Below the pieces are notes generated by a model. It was given only the letters and a program-made list of their open reading frames with translations, did no database searches and was not told the origin of the DNA. A DNA stretch of 64,000 bases from Leucobacter exalbidus (GTDB taxonomy: Bacteria > Actinomycetota > Actinomycetes > Actinomycetales > Microbacteriaceae): positions 1,488,001-1,552,000 of the forward strand of contig NZ_JAFIDA010000001.1 of NCBI RefSeq assembly GCF_017834145.1, written 5' to 3'. This document shows, one piece after another, positions 51,583-60,840 of this stretch. The position numbers were made by a program, and so were the translations under genes. Positions within the stretch are counted from its first letter, which is position 1, and each line of letters starts with the position of its first letter.

Positions 51583-52443
51583 TCACGCGGGCAGCGTGGT
51601 CGCGACCGCCGCGACAAACCTCGTGGCCGGGGCCGCGAGCACCTCGCGCACCGCGCCCTGCTGCACAATGCGGCCCTGCTCGATGACGATGAGGCGGTGC
51701 GCGAGGGCGACCGCGTCAACCGCCGAGTGCGAGACCACAATCGCCGTGGTGCGGGTGCGGGCGAGCTCCTCGCGCACCAGCTCGCGCACGTCTGCCGCGG
51801 CCTCGACGTCGAGCGAGGCGAAGGGCTCATCGATGAGCAGCAGGCGGGGGCTTGCGGCGAGCGCGCGGGCCAGGGCGATGCGCTGGCGTTGCCCGCCCGA
51901 GAGCTCGGTCGGTCGTTGCCCGCTCACCTCGGTGAGTTTGAGCCGTTCAAGCCACTCGGTTGCGGTGTCGGCGGCGGCGCGTTTGGAGAGGCCTCCAGCG
52001 CGGGCCCCAAAGGCGATGTTGCCGTGCGCGGTGAGGTGGGGAAACAGGCGGGGGTCTTGCCCGAGCATACCGATCGCGCGGCGGTGCGGGGGCAGGTGGA
52101 TGCCGGCAGCGGCGTCGGCGAGCACGGATGTTGAAGCGGCAGAGGTCGCGGTCGGCGACGCAGAAGAGAACACCGTTGGGGTCGCGGCGGCTGCCCCGCT
52201 TGGTGCCGGCGTCGCACGATCGCCGAGCACGATGCGCCCCTCAGTGAGGCGTTCGATGCCGGCAATGGCGTGCAGCACGCTCGATTTGCCCGCCCCGCTC
52301 GGCCCCATCACCGCGAGAGTTTCGCCCGCCTCTACCCGCAGGTCGACCACGACATCAAACTCGGGCCGGGGCACACACAGCTGCGCGGTCAACGCAAAGC
52401 CAGCGCTGTTGCCGGCGGTATCGCCAGCCGTGTTGCCGCTCAT
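51583..52443 (-). CDS. modC: Molybdate ABC transporter ATP-binding protein
   Basis: From the ATG at 52443, overlapping modB by 4 bp, the product is 286 residues. Walker A (GPSGAGKSSVLHAIAG), Q-loop region (GMLGQDPRLFPHLTAHGNI), signature (TELSGGQRQRIALARALA), Walker B (LLLIDEPFASLD) and the H-loop (VVSHSAVDAVAL) are intact. Two oddities: an Ala/Ser/Thr-rich insert of about 35 residues lies before the Q-loop, and the C-terminal TOBE (molybdate-binding) domain usual in ModC (about 350 residues) is absent. Confidence 0.92.
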   Translation of the reverse strand: MSGNTAGDTAGNSAGFALTAQLCVPRPEFDVVVDLRVEAGETLAVMGPSGAGKSSVLHAIAGIERLTEGRIVLGDRATPAPSGAAAATPTVFSSASPTATSAASTSVLADAAAGIHLPPHRRAIGMLGQDPRLFPHLTAHGNIAFGARAGGLSKRAAADTATEWLERLKLTEVSGQRPTELSGGQRQRIALARALAASPRLLLIDEPFASLDVEAAADVRELVREELARTRTTAIVVSHSAVDAVALAHRLIVIEQGRIVQQGAVREVLAAPATRFVAAVATTLPA

Positions 52444-53333
52444 TTCAGGGCTCCCGGTCGCCAGGCCCGCACGCTCACGAGCACGAGCACGGCGGTGACG
52501 AGCAGCAGCAGGGAGAGGGCGACGGCGGGTTCGCGGCCTGATCCGGCGCCGTTGAACGCCGTATAGATCGCGAGCGGCATGGTCTGGGTGACGCCCGGAG
52601 CGTTGCCCGCGAACAGCGCGGTCGCCCCGAATTCGCCGATTGCGCGCGCGAAGCACAAGATGACGCCCGCGATCAGGCCCGGGGCGGCGAGCGGCAGGGT
52701 GATGCGGGTGAGCACCATCCAGCGGCCCGCGCCGAGGGTGGCGGCGGTGCGCTCGTAGGCGGCCCCCGTGGTGCGCAGCGACCCTTCGACCGAGAGCACC
52801 AAGAATGGCAGCGCGACAAACGCCTGCGCGATCACCACGGCGGCCGTGGAGAACGGCAGAGTGACGCCCCACAATTGATCGATGATCTGCCCGATGGGGC
52901 TCGTGCGCCCAAACAGAAACAGCAGGGCCACGCCGCCCACCATGGGCGGCAGCACGAGTGGCACCGCGACGAGCGCCCGCAGCAGCTGTGAGGTGCGAGG
53001 GCCCGAGCGGGCGATGACGAGGGCGAGGGGCACCCCGAGCAGCACGCACAGTGCGGTCGCGGTGAGGCCCGTGCCGAGTGAGAGGGCCAGCGCTTGCCGG
53101 GCGGTTTCGCTCGTAATGTCTTGCCACAGCGTGCTCCACGAGGCGCGGCTGATGAGTGCGATGAGGGGCAGAATCAGCAGGGCGATGCCGAGCACCGCGG
53201 GGGCGAGCGCGAGGGCCGGGGCGTTGGCGCCGGTGTCGGCGGGGCGATGCGACGTGCGCGATGCGCGCGAGCGGGCACCGTTCGACCCGGGCTTGTGCGC
53301 GGCGCGCACGGTGCCGCGGTTGGTCTCACTCAT
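52440..53333 (-). CDS. modB: Molybdate ABC transporter permease
   Basis: From the ATG at 53333 the 297-residue permease has about six membrane helices and the cytoplasmic EAA loop (LRTTGAAYERTAATLGAGRW), which couples to ModC. VPLVLPPMVGGVALLFLFGR and ARAIGEFGATALFAGNAPGV are ModB/CysT-type segments. The N-terminal 45 residues are basic and poorly conserved. It lies between modA and modC with a 4-bp overlap to modC. Confidence 0.95.
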   Translation of the reverse strand: MSETNRGTVRAAHKPGSNGARSRASRTSHRPADTGANAPALALAPAVLGIALLILPLIALISRASWSTLWQDITSETARQALALSLGTGLTATALCVLLGVPLALVIARSGPRTSQLLRALVAVPLVLPPMVGGVALLFLFGRTSPIGQIIDQLWGVTLPFSTAAVVIAQAFVALPFLVLSVEGSLRTTGAAYERTAATLGAGRWMVLTRITLPLAAPGLIAGVILCFARAIGEFGATALFAGNAPGVTQTMPLAIYTAFNGAGSGREPAVALSLLLLVTAVLVLVSVRAWRPGALK

Positions 53334-53419
53334 CACGCTTCACAACATATCTGACATCGGCGCACATGATGCGTTTCGTTGGCTCCCTGCGTCGCCCTCG
53401 CAGGTGAGCGGTCGCCAGC

Positions 53420-54187
53420 TCAGGCGCCCGGCCCGAAGCCGTGATCTACAAGCAGGCGCTGCCCGTCTTCGCCGCGCACGAAGTCGACAAACGCCTGCGC
53501 CGCGTCTGCGTGATCGGACCTGGCGAGCGCCGCGATCGGGTAATTGTTCACCACGTTCTCGGCGCCAGTGGTGGTGATACCTGTGACCGCGTCGTCGCGC
53601 AGCACGTCGGTGCGGTAGACGAGCCCGGCGTCGGCCTCGCCCGCTGCGACCTTCTGCAGCACGCTCGTGACGTTTTGTTCGAGACTCGCGGCCCTCACCT
53701 CAACGCCCGCCAGCTTGAGCAGCTGCTCAGAAGCGGCTCCGCATGGCACCTCTGGCGCACACAGCACCGTCAAAACCTCGTCACGCGCAAGGTCTTGCAG
53801 CCCTGTGATCGAGGCCGGGTTGCCCGCGGGCACCGCGATCTCGAGGGTGTTCGTCGCGAAGACGTCGGCCTCTTGTACCATCCCCGCGTCGATCACCGTT
53901 TGCATGTTGCGGTCGTCGGCCGAGGCAAACACGTCAAAGGGTGCCCCCTCAAGGATTTGGGTGGCGAGCGTCGATGAGCCGTCGTAGCTCGTCGACGAGA
54001 TCGTGATGCCCGGGTGCGTGCGTTCAAACTGCGCCACGATCTCGGTAAAGGGGCTCTCCAGCGACGCCGCTGCCGCCACCGTGATCGTGACGGGCGCGCC
54101 CGCACCAGACTGCGCCGAGCAGCCCCCCAGCCCCACGGCGGCGAGCGCCACGATCGCCAGCAGCGCCTTCGATGCGCGTGCACCCAT
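53420..54187 (-). CDS. modA: Molybdate-binding lipoprotein
   Basis: The 255-residue protein has a lipoprotein signal (LLAIVALAAVGLGGC, Cys23) and the ModA fold: TVAAAASLESPFTEIVAQFE, SYDGSSTLATQILEGAPFDV, ADVFATNTLEIAVP and AGEADAGLVYRTDVL. It captures molybdate or tungstate outside the membrane for ModB/C. It is divergent from moaA with a 244-bp shared region; TAGCGT on the minus strand near 54250 is a plausible -10 box. I could not find a clear molybdate operator there. Confidence 0.95.
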   Translation of the reverse strand: MGARASKALLAIVALAAVGLGGCSAQSGAGAPVTITVAAAASLESPFTEIVAQFERTHPGITISSTSYDGSSTLATQILEGAPFDVFASADDRNMQTVIDAGMVQEADVFATNTLEIAVPAGNPASITGLQDLARDEVLTVLCAPEVPCGAASEQLLKLAGVEVRAASLEQNVTSVLQKVAAGEADAGLVYRTDVLRDDAVTGITTTGAENVVNNYPIAALARSDHADAAQAFVDFVRGEDGQRLLVDHGFGPGA

Positions 54188-54431
54188 GTTGTGTTCTCCT
54201 TCGCCGCCCCGGTGTGCCGCAGCCGGGCAGTCACCCAGTCGACGTGAGTAACGCTACCGAATCCCCCACGCACCGCGCACGAACTCGCAGCTCACACCCC
54301 GGCGGCATAGGCTGGGGAGCACACGCTCGCAGCTGCACGCACACCGTGAGCACCCGCTCACGCGCAAGCACCGCACACGCGAGCGTCGTTAAGTACCGTA
54401 AGCGCCCGCGCACATCACCACGGAGGTGACC

Positions 54432-55538
54432 TTGAGTCAAGCACTGCCCCCTATTCGGGTGCTGCCCCCGACCGGTCGCGTGCCGGGGTCATCGGCCGCC
54501 GCCGCATCGCCCGGGGTCAACCTTGTTGATGCCCGCGATCGCCCTCTGCGCGATTTGCGCATCTCGGTCACCGACCGCTGCAACTTTCGCTGCGTGTACT
54601 GCATGCCGAAGGAAATCTTCGGCCGCGATTTTCAGTTTCGTGAGCGCGACGAGCTGCTCACCTTCGAAGAGATCGAGCGGCTCGCCCGCGCCTCGGTGCA
54701 GTTGGGGGTGCGCAAGCTGCGCATCACCGGCGGTGAGCCTTTGCTGCGCCGCGGCATCGAGGAGCTCATCGAGAAGCTGGCCCAGATTCGTACGCCCGAG
54801 GGTGAGCCCGTCGATCTCGCGCTCACCACGAACGGCTCGGCACTGCCCGTGAAGGCGGCGGCGCTGAAGGCCGCGGGCCTCAAGCGCGTCACGATCTCGC
54901 TCGACTCGCTCATCGAGGAGCGCTTTCAGGCCATCAACGACGTCAAGTTTCCTGTTTCTCGCGTGCTCGCCGCAATCGATGCTGCCTCAGAGGCCGGCCT
55001 CGGCCCCGTCAAAATCAATACGGTGCTCAAGCGCGGCGTCAACGATGACGAGATTCTCTCGCTCGCCGAGAAGTTTCGTGGCACCGGCCACGTGCTGCGC
55101 TTCATCGAGTACATGGATGTGGGCGCGACGAACGGTTGGCGTCTCGATGATGTGGTGCCCTCGGCTGAGGTCGTGCGCCGCATCAGCGAGCGCTATCCCC
55201 TCGAGCCCGCGGCCCCCACGCACCCGGGCGAGACCGCGAAGCGGTGGCAGTACGCTGACGGCGCCGGTGAGATCGGGGTCATTTCGAGCGTCACCGGAGC
55301 CTTCTGCGGGGACTGCTCGCGCGCCCGCATCTCGGCAGAGGGGCAGCTCTACACCTGCCTGTTCGCGTCATCGGGGTACGATCTGCGCGCGGTGCTGCGC
55401 GACGGCGCGAGCGACGCCGAACTCGTCGAGGTGCTCTCGGGCCGCTGGCGCACACGCGACGACAACTACTCTGAGCAGCGCGCGGCCCTCACCCCGGGGT
55501 CACGCAAGCGCATCGAAATGTCATACATCGGCGGCTGA
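54432..55538 (+). CDS. moaA: GTP 3',8-cyclase
   Basis: A TTG at 54432, five bases after CGGAGG, is the likely start (368 residues); a GTG at 54426 overlaps that site. This radical-SAM enzyme performs the first step of molybdopterin synthesis. TDRCNFRCVYCMP holds the SAM cluster (Cys50, 54, 57), KLRITGGEPLLRRGI the SAM-binding GGEP, and GAFCGDCSRARISAEGQLY the second cluster. It ends in the required Gly-Gly. It opens the moaA–pentapeptide pair. Confidence 0.96.
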   Translation: MSQALPPIRVLPPTGRVPGSSAAAASPGVNLVDARDRPLRDLRISVTDRCNFRCVYCMPKEIFGRDFQFRERDELLTFEEIERLARASVQLGVRKLRITGGEPLLRRGIEELIEKLAQIRTPEGEPVDLALTTNGSALPVKAAALKAAGLKRVTISLDSLIEERFQAINDVKFPVSRVLAAIDAASEAGLGPVKINTVLKRGVNDDEILSLAEKFRGTGHVLRFIEYMDVGATNGWRLDDVVPSAEVVRRISERYPLEPAAPTHPGETAKRWQYADGAGEIGVISSVTGAFCGDCSRARISAEGQLYTCLFASSGYDLRAVLRDGASDAELVEVLSGRWRTRDDNYSEQRAALTPGSRKRIEMSYIGG

Positions 55539-55589
55539 TGTTGCGCACACTGCGCTCACGCCCCACCACCAGTTTGAGGAAAATCACCA

Positions 55590-56249
55590 GTGCAGAGCCA
55601 GACCCACGCCCCCAAAATCGATACCCCGCGCTTGGCGCACCTCGAGCCGGGCGACTTTGACGCGGTTGAGGCCCACGAGTACTACGAGGGGCAACGCTAC
55701 GAGGCGGCCAATGCCGAGGGCCGCGACCTGCAGGGCGTCACCTTCACCGAGTGCGAGTTCCTCTCGCTCACCTCGGGCGACAAGCTCGATCTGCGCGCCG
55801 CGGGCATCATCGAGAGCCGCTTCGAACGCCTCAACGCCCCCACGTTTCAGGCGCTGCGGTCGCGGTGGCGCGACGTCACCATCGAGTCCTCGCGCCTAGG
55901 ATTCGCCGACTTCGCCGAATCCAGCCTCCACTCAATGCACTTCATCAACTGCAAGCTGGGGTTCGTGAACCTGCGCGCTTCTTCCGTGCAAGACGTGCTC
56001 TTCACGAACTGCACGATCGACGAAATCGATCTGGGCGGCGCCAAAACCAATCGGGTGTCGTTCGTCGACACCGAGGTGGGCACCCTCGATGTCACGCGGG
56101 CCACTCTCAAGCACACTGATCTGCGCGGCCTGCTGATGCGCAAAATCGTGGGCCTCGAGGGGCTACGCGGAGCCACCATGAGCGACTACCAAATCACGCA
56201 GCTCGCGCCGCTGTTTGCGGCGCAGATCGGCATTCAGGTCGCGGGCTGA
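55590..56249 (+). CDS. Pentapeptide-repeat protein
   Basis: The GTG at 55590 (GAGGAAA upstream) gives 219 residues. From about 45 the sequence follows the pentapeptide A-(D/N)-L-x-x pattern: GRDLQGVTFTECEFLSL, LGFADFAESSLHSMHFINCK, LGFVNLRASSVQDVLFTNCT, DEIDLGGAKTNRVSFVDTEV. The fold is a right-handed square helix of protein interaction type; some members protect gyrase, but no such function is implied here. It sits 51 bp after moaA and converges on moaE; its operon role is unclear. Confidence 0.85.
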   Translation: MQSQTHAPKIDTPRLAHLEPGDFDAVEAHEYYEGQRYEAANAEGRDLQGVTFTECEFLSLTSGDKLDLRAAGIIESRFERLNAPTFQALRSRWRDVTIESSRLGFADFAESSLHSMHFINCKLGFVNLRASSVQDVLFTNCTIDEIDLGGAKTNRVSFVDTEVGTLDVTRATLKHTDLRGLLMRKIVGLEGLRGATMSDYQITQLAPLFAAQIGIQVAG

Positions 56250-56254
56250 GAGCT

Positions 56255-56306
56255 GCCCGCTGATCCGGATCGCCCCAGATTCACGGCCCCTGCTCAGTCA
56301 GCGGGC
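56255..56306. terminator. Hairpin between convergent pentapeptide and moaE genes
   Basis: GCCCGCTGA pairs perfectly with TCAGCGGGC over 9 bp around a 34-nt loop that includes a GATCCGGATC palindrome at 56262. It can end both convergent genes. Confidence 0.6.
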
Positions 56307-56311
56307 CAAGA

Positions 56312-56725
56312 TTACAGCCCGACCCACTCAGATGAGCGGTCGGTGTAGTGCTGACGCTTCCAAATCGGCACCTCGTGTTTGATGCGCTCCACGAGGCGTT
56401 CGATCGCGTCGAATGCCTCGCGCCGGTGCGCCGAAGCGGCCGCGGCGACGAGGGCCGCATCACCGATGCCGAGCGCGCCCACCCGGTGCACCGCGGCGAG
56501 CCTGATGCCCGTGCGCTCGCGCTCTTCATTGACCACGCGGGCGAGAAACGTCTCGGCGTCGGGGTGGCTTGAGTAGTCGAGGGCGGTCACCGATTCGCCG
56601 CCGTCGTGGTTGCGAATGATGCCGTGAAACATCACGACCGCGCCCGCGTCGGGGCCGTCGACCGCGGCGCGCACGGCGGCCTCGTCGATGACCTCGGTAG
56701 AGACAAGGGCCAGCGTCTCGCTCAT
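56312..56725 (-). CDS. moaE: Molybdopterin synthase catalytic subunit
   Basis: A 137-residue MoaE: AVVMFHGIIRNHDGGESVTA, LDYSSHPDAE, RIGAIHRVG-like AAVHRVGALGIGDAALVAAA, AFDAIERLVERIKHEVPIWK (catalytic lysines). It combines with MoaD to put sulfur on precursor Z. Its start overlaps the moeB stop by 4 bp, so moeB and moaE are coupled. Confidence 0.95.
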   Translation of the reverse strand: MSETLALVSTEVIDEAAVRAAVDGPDAGAVVMFHGIIRNHDGGESVTALDYSSHPDAETFLARVVNEERERTGIRLAAVHRVGALGIGDAALVAAAASAHRREAFDAIERLVERIKHEVPIWKRQHYTDRSSEWVGL

Positions 56726-57948
56726 GCGTTCCTCTCAATCAGTTCGGGTGCCACCTCGGCAACCTCAAAAATACCGCCCGTCACCACGCGCGTGCGCACC
56801 CCGCCGCGGGCCAGCAGCTGGGCCGCCCGCACCGAGCGCGGGTCGCGGGCGCAGTGCACGATGAGCGGGGCGTCGCCGTGCTGCGCGGCCTGAGCGACCA
56901 AGGCCGCAAGGCTCGCGGGCAGCGGGGATCCGGCGGCCACGGCGTCTTCAATGTCAGCGAGTGGCACCCCGATCGCGCCCGTGATGCGTGATGCGGCCCG
57001 CTCTTCGGCGGTGCGCACATCGAGCAGCGCGGGGGCCTCGCCCGCCCGCAAGAGGTCGGCGAGTTCTGTGGCGGTGATGCGCTCGGGCTCGACGTCTTGC
57101 GCAGCGTTAGGCCCCGCGCAGAAGAGTTCGTAGTCGATGAGCTGCGTCACGGGGGCCGCCTGCGGGTCGCGGGCGTACCCAATTTCGCGGGTGCGGGCGG
57201 CGAGCGCGTCGTAGACCAGCACCCGCCCGATGAGCGGAGCACCGATGCCGGTGATCACCTTGAGCGCCTCGGTCGCGAGCAGCGAGCCGACCGTGCCGCA
57301 GAGCCCGGGCAGCACGCCGCCGACCGCGCAGCTGGGCACCGTGCCCGGCTCGGGCGGGGTGGGAAAGAGGTCGCGGTAGCCGGGGCCGTGCGCGTGCCAG
57401 GCGACGCCCACCTGGCCGTGATGCTGCAAGAGCGCGCCCCACACGAGCGGAATGCCCGCGAGCTGGGCCGCATCGTTGGCGAGGTAGCGCGTCGGAAAGT
57501 TGTCGCTGCCGTCGATGACAAGGTCGTAGCCCGCGAAGATCTCACGCGCGTTGTCTGCGGTGAGGCGTAGCGTGTGGGTGACGACGTTGACAGCGGGGTC
57601 GAGATTCTTTGCTGCCTCGGCGAGGGAATCGGTTTTGCTCTTGCCAAGGTTCGCGGTGGGGTGCGTGACCTGGCGGTGCAGGTTCGAGAGCTCGACCACA
57701 TCGTCGTCGAGGATACCGATGCAGCCCGCGCCCGAGCCCACCCCAGATCCCACGAGGTAGGGCACGCTCGCGCTGCCCAGCCCGCCCGCGCCGATGATCA
57801 GCACGCGTGCATTGGCGAGCCGGCGCTGGGCGTCGTCGCTGAAGCCGGGCAGACTGAGCTGCCGTTCGGCGCGGGCCCGCTGTTCGGCCGTCAACGGTGG
57901 CCCCGGCTGCACCGCCGGGCCGGGCGCTGCGTGTTGGCGTTCGGTCAT
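56722..57948 (-). CDS. moeB: MoeB/ThiF-type adenylyltransferase with C-terminal rhodanese domain
   Basis: The 408-residue protein has the E1-like adenylation fold (VLIIGAGGLGSASVPYLVGS; LVIDGSDNFPTRYLAND; R-x-x-x-Q region QLAGIPLVWGALLQHHGQVG) and a rhodanese domain (about 300-400: PALLDVRTAEERAASRITGA, PLIVHCARDPRS with active Cys). It adenylates and thiolates the MoaD C-terminus. The zinc-binding C-x-x-C pairs of typical MoeB are not complete: only isolated Cys residues occur (PSCAVG, LFCAGP). It is divergent from moaD. Confidence 0.9.
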   Translation of the reverse strand: MTERQHAAPGPAVQPGPPLTAEQRARAERQLSLPGFSDDAQRRLANARVLIIGAGGLGSASVPYLVGSGVGSGAGCIGILDDDVVELSNLHRQVTHPTANLGKSKTDSLAEAAKNLDPAVNVVTHTLRLTADNAREIFAGYDLVIDGSDNFPTRYLANDAAQLAGIPLVWGALLQHHGQVGVAWHAHGPGYRDLFPTPPEPGTVPSCAVGGVLPGLCGTVGSLLATEALKVITGIGAPLIGRVLVYDALAARTREIGYARDPQAAPVTQLIDYELFCAGPNAAQDVEPERITATELADLLRAGEAPALLDVRTAEERAASRITGAIGVPLADIEDAVAAGSPLPASLAALVAQAAQHGDAPLIVHCARDPRSVRAAQLLARGGVRTRVVTGGIFEVAEVAPELIERNA

Positions 57949-58073
57949 ACTGGGATCCTACGCGGGTTCGCGGGGCAGGTTGTGTTGTGAGTGGCGGGCG
58001 GCGAACGCTGCAGGTGGCAGCCTCGCACCCAATTACCGTGCGGGGCGTCTGCGGCACCAGATAGCATGGCAGC

Positions 58074-58319
58074 ATGTCGCAGATCACCATTCGCTATTTT
58101 GCGGCCGCGGCCGAGGCTGCCGGGCTCGAAGAAGAGTTGTGGGAGGCCGAAACCCTGGCGCAGCTGCGCGGTGAGCTCACCGAGAAGTACGGCGCCGCCA
58201 TGTCGCAGGTGCTGCGGGCCGGCAGTTTTTTGGTCGACGGCGTCGTGCGCAAGGATGACGGGCCCATCGGCCGCTCGGGTCTCACCGTTGATGTGCTCCC
58301 CCCTTTCGCTGGAGGATAA
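58074..58319 (+). CDS. moaD: Molybdopterin synthase sulfur carrier subunit
   Basis: An 81-residue ubiquitin-like protein (ITIRYFAAAAEAAGLEEELW; FLVDGVVRKDDGP; LTVDVLPPFAGG) ending in the required Gly-Gly. It carries thiocarboxylate to MoaE. It is 5 bp before moeA copy 2. Confidence 0.95.
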   Translation: MSQITIRYFAAAAEAAGLEEELWEAETLAQLRGELTEKYGAAMSQVLRAGSFLVDGVVRKDDGPIGRSGLTVDVLPPFAGG

Positions 58320-58324
58320 CCACT

Positions 58325-59725
58325 ATGACCTGCACCTACGACTCCCATCGCGCTGAGGTTGCCGCCAGGCTCGCTCCGCTGCTCGCTCACGTGCGCGCGA
58401 ATGCCGCCGAAAGTCTGCACATCGCAGACCCCGAGCTCGCCACCCGGGTGACCGCCCGCGAGATCACGGCGCACCTGCCTATCCCAGCGTTCACAAACTC
58501 GCAGATGGATGGTTATGCGGTGCGCGCGGTTGATCTCGCGCACGCGTCAGCCGACCACCCGGTCACGCTGCCGCTCGGCTACGCCGCCGCCGCGGGTGAC
58601 CCGCAGCTGTGGCACGCCCCCGGGTCAGCCACCCCCGTCATGACGGGCGCCCCCATTCCACGTGGTGCCGACACCGTGGTGCCGGTCGAGCTGACGGTCG
58701 GCGGCCAGTTTCCGAAGCTGATGCGGGCGCCCCGCGAGAACGCATCAATCGAATCGTTTGTTGAGGCGGCGACCGGGCCGATCTCGATGGTTGCGCTGCA
58801 GGCCGCGATCGACGCGCCCGCAGAGCTCACTCAGTCGACGTCGCAGCCCGTCGACACGGCCACGTACCAGGCGCTGCCCTCGGGCTCTGCGACCTTCCAC
58901 GCGCCGAGCCCCGAGGGCCGCTTCGTGCGCAAGGCCGGTGAAGACCTCGCTGCCGGGGCCGTCGTCGCGGCGGCTGGGGCCGCGCTCACCCCCACCATGA
59001 TCGGGGCGCTGGCGGCCAGCGGTATCACGCAGGTGCCCGTACGGCGCCGGCTGCGCGTGCTCGTGTGTTCAACGGGTGACGAGCTCGCGCACCCGGGCGA
59101 GAGCCACAACGCCGCCCATATTCCTGACGCGAACGGTCCCATGCTCGCGGCGCTGCTGCGCCGCTACGGCGCCGAGGTCGACCTCACGATTGTGCCCGAT
59201 AGCCCCCGGCAGCTCGCCGACCGGCTGCGCGTGCACGCCGGGCTCGCCGATCTCATCGTCACGATGGGTGGCATCAGCGCGGGCGCGTTCGAGGTGGTGC
59301 GCGATGCGCTCGAGCCACTCGGCGGCGAGTTTCACCCCGTGGCGATGCAGCCGGGCGGCCCGCAGGGCTTCGCGAGCATCACCATCGAGGGCGTGCCCGA
59401 TACCCCGGTGCTGTGCTTCCCCGGCAACCCGGTGAGCTCTTTTCTGTCGGCCGAACTGTTTCTCGCGCCCGTGCTGCGTGAGTTTGCGGGGCTGCGCCCG
59501 CCCGCACCGCGCACCCGCACGCTGGCCCACGACGTCGAGTCGCCCGCCACGAAGCACCAGGTGCGTCGCGGCCTCATCACGCCCGAGGGCACCGTGCGCA
59601 TTCTTCCCCCGGGATCACACTTTGTGCACGACCTCGCCAGCGCCGATGTGCTCGTACACATTCCCGTAGGCGTCAGCGAGATCGCGGCCGGCACCCCCGT
59701 AGAGACCTGGAGTTTTGATGTCTGA
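58325..59725 (+). CDS. moeA: Molybdopterin molybdenumtransferase, copy 2 (MoeA family)
   Basis: The 466-residue protein holds the MoeA blocks [91 protein letters not shown] and [20 protein letters not shown]. An insert of about 75 residues rich in Thr/Ser/Pro, not seen in copy 1, separates the VVPVE strand from the next block (about 125-195). It lies between moaD and moaC with tight spacing. With copy 1 at 46880 the genome region has two MoeA enzymes. Confidence 0.92.
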   Translation: MTCTYDSHRAEVAARLAPLLAHVRANAAESLHIADPELATRVTAREITAHLPIPAFTNSQMDGYAVRAVDLAHASADHPVTLPLGYAAAAGDPQLWHAPGSATPVMTGAPIPRGADTVVPVELTVGGQFPKLMRAPRENASIESFVEAATGPISMVALQAAIDAPAELTQSTSQPVDTATYQALPSGSATFHAPSPEGRFVRKAGEDLAAGAVVAAAGAALTPTMIGALAASGITQVPVRRRLRVLVCSTGDELAHPGESHNAAHIPDANGPMLAALLRRYGAEVDLTIVPDSPRQLADRLRVHAGLADLIVTMGGISAGAFEVVRDALEPLGGEFHPVAMQPGGPQGFASITIEGVPDTPVLCFPGNPVSSFLSAELFLAPVLREFAGLRPPAPRTRTLAHDVESPATKHQVRRGLITPEGTVRILPPGSHFVHDLASADVLVHIPVGVSEIAAGTPVETWSFDV

Positions 59726-60233
59726 TCACGCGACTCACTCGACCGCGGTGCCCGAGCAGCGCCTCACCCACCTGCGCCAGGACGGCAGCGCACACATGGT
59801 CGACGTCAGCGATAAGGCCGTCACCAAGCGCACCGCCACCGCCGAGGCCTTCTTCGTGACCCGCGCCGATGTCATCGCGCAGATCATGAGCGGTGACCTG
59901 CCCAAGGGTGAGGCCCTCGGCACCGCCCGCGTGGCCGGCATCATGGCGGCCAAGCGCACCTGGGAGCTCGTGCCCCTGTGCCACCCGCTGCCCATCTCAA
60001 AGGTGTCGGTCGACTTTGCGGCCGAGGGTGATCGGGTGCGCGTCACCGCTTCGGTCACCACGAAGGGGGTCACCGGTGTTGAGATGGAGGCGCTCACGGC
60101 GGCCAGTGTCGCAGCGCTCACCCTCTACGACATGACGAAGGCCGTCGATAAGCACGCCTCGATCACCGGCCTGCGCGTGCTCGCGAAGTCGGGCGGCAAG
60201 AGCGGCGACTGGGTCATCGACGATGCCAACTGA
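59718..60233 (+). CDS. moaC: Cyclic pyranopterin monophosphate synthase accessory protein
   Basis: Starting at the ATG at 59718 (GGAG upstream), overlapping moeA by 8 bp, the product is 171 residues. [54 protein letters not shown] and [10 protein letters not shown] are MoaC signatures, including catalytic Lys and His. It completes the MoaA reaction to cPMP. It overlaps mog by 11 bp. Confidence 0.97.
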   Translation: MSDHATHSTAVPEQRLTHLRQDGSAHMVDVSDKAVTKRTATAEAFFVTRADVIAQIMSGDLPKGEALGTARVAGIMAAKRTWELVPLCHPLPISKVSVDFAAEGDRVRVTASVTTKGVTGVEMEALTAASVAALTLYDMTKAVDKHASITGLRVLAKSGGKSGDWVIDDAN

Positions 60234-60729
60234 TTCAGGCCGCGCGGCCGTGATCGTCGCGTCGACGAGCGCGGCCGCCGGCACGAACCCCGATCTCACG
60301 GGGCCAGAAATCGCGGTCTGGCTGCGTGATCGCGGCTACGACGTCTCGGGCCCGATTGTGGTGGCCGACGGGGATCCGGTGGGCCATGCCCTGCGTACCG
60401 AGCTCGCGGCTGGCGCCCGCGTGATCATCACGACCGGCGGCACCGGAGTCTCGCCCAGCGACCTCACCCCCGAGCAGACGGCCCCGCTCATCGAGGCCAA
60501 GTTGCCCGGCATCATCGAGGCAATCAGGCGCCGCGGCGAAGCACACACCCCGTTCGCGATCCTCACGCGCGGGGTCGCTGGCTTCGCGGGCCACTGCTTC
60601 ATCGTGAATCTGCCCGGATCACGCGGCGGAGTGCGCGATGGGTTGTCGGTGCTCGACCCGGTGCTGGCACACCTGCTCTCGCAGCGTTCAGGGGCACATG
60701 CTACAAACGCCCACGGGCCGCGCGCGTAA
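60223..60729 (+). CDS. mog: Molybdopterin adenylyltransferase (MogA/MoaB-type)
   Basis: A 168-residue protein with the MoCF fold: [40 protein letters not shown] and [19 protein letters not shown]. It adenylates molybdopterin before MoeA acts. Last gene of the moaD–moeA–moaC–mog unit; the hairpin at 60793 follows. Confidence 0.93.
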   Translation: MPTDSGRAAVIVASTSAAAGTNPDLTGPEIAVWLRDRGYDVSGPIVVADGDPVGHALRTELAAGARVIITTGGTGVSPSDLTPEQTAPLIEAKLPGIIEAIRRRGEAHTPFAILTRGVAGFAGHCFIVNLPGSRGGVRDGLSVLDPVLAHLLSQRSGAHATNAHGPRA

Positions 60730-60792
60730 CTCGCTGAGTCCAGTCGCTCGGCTACGCAAGCACGCTCAGCCATGTGGGCGCAGAAACACGAA

Positions 60793-60823
60793 TCTCCCTC
60801 CCGCAAGGTTTGCGAGAGGGAGA
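60793..60823. terminator. Bidirectional terminator hairpin
   Basis: TCTCCCTC and GAGGGAGA form an 8-bp stem enclosing a further GC/GC pairing. It lies between convergent mog (+) and the class III aminotransferase (-); on the minus strand AAGTTTCTCCC leads in. Confidence 0.75.
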
Positions 60824-60840
60824 AACTTGTTATTCGTTGG

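Noticed and set aside
54188-54431. Molybdenum-cofactor riboswitch in the modA/moaA gap
   Set aside because: No multistem pattern with a conserved core could be seen; the region reads as a plain divergent promoter.
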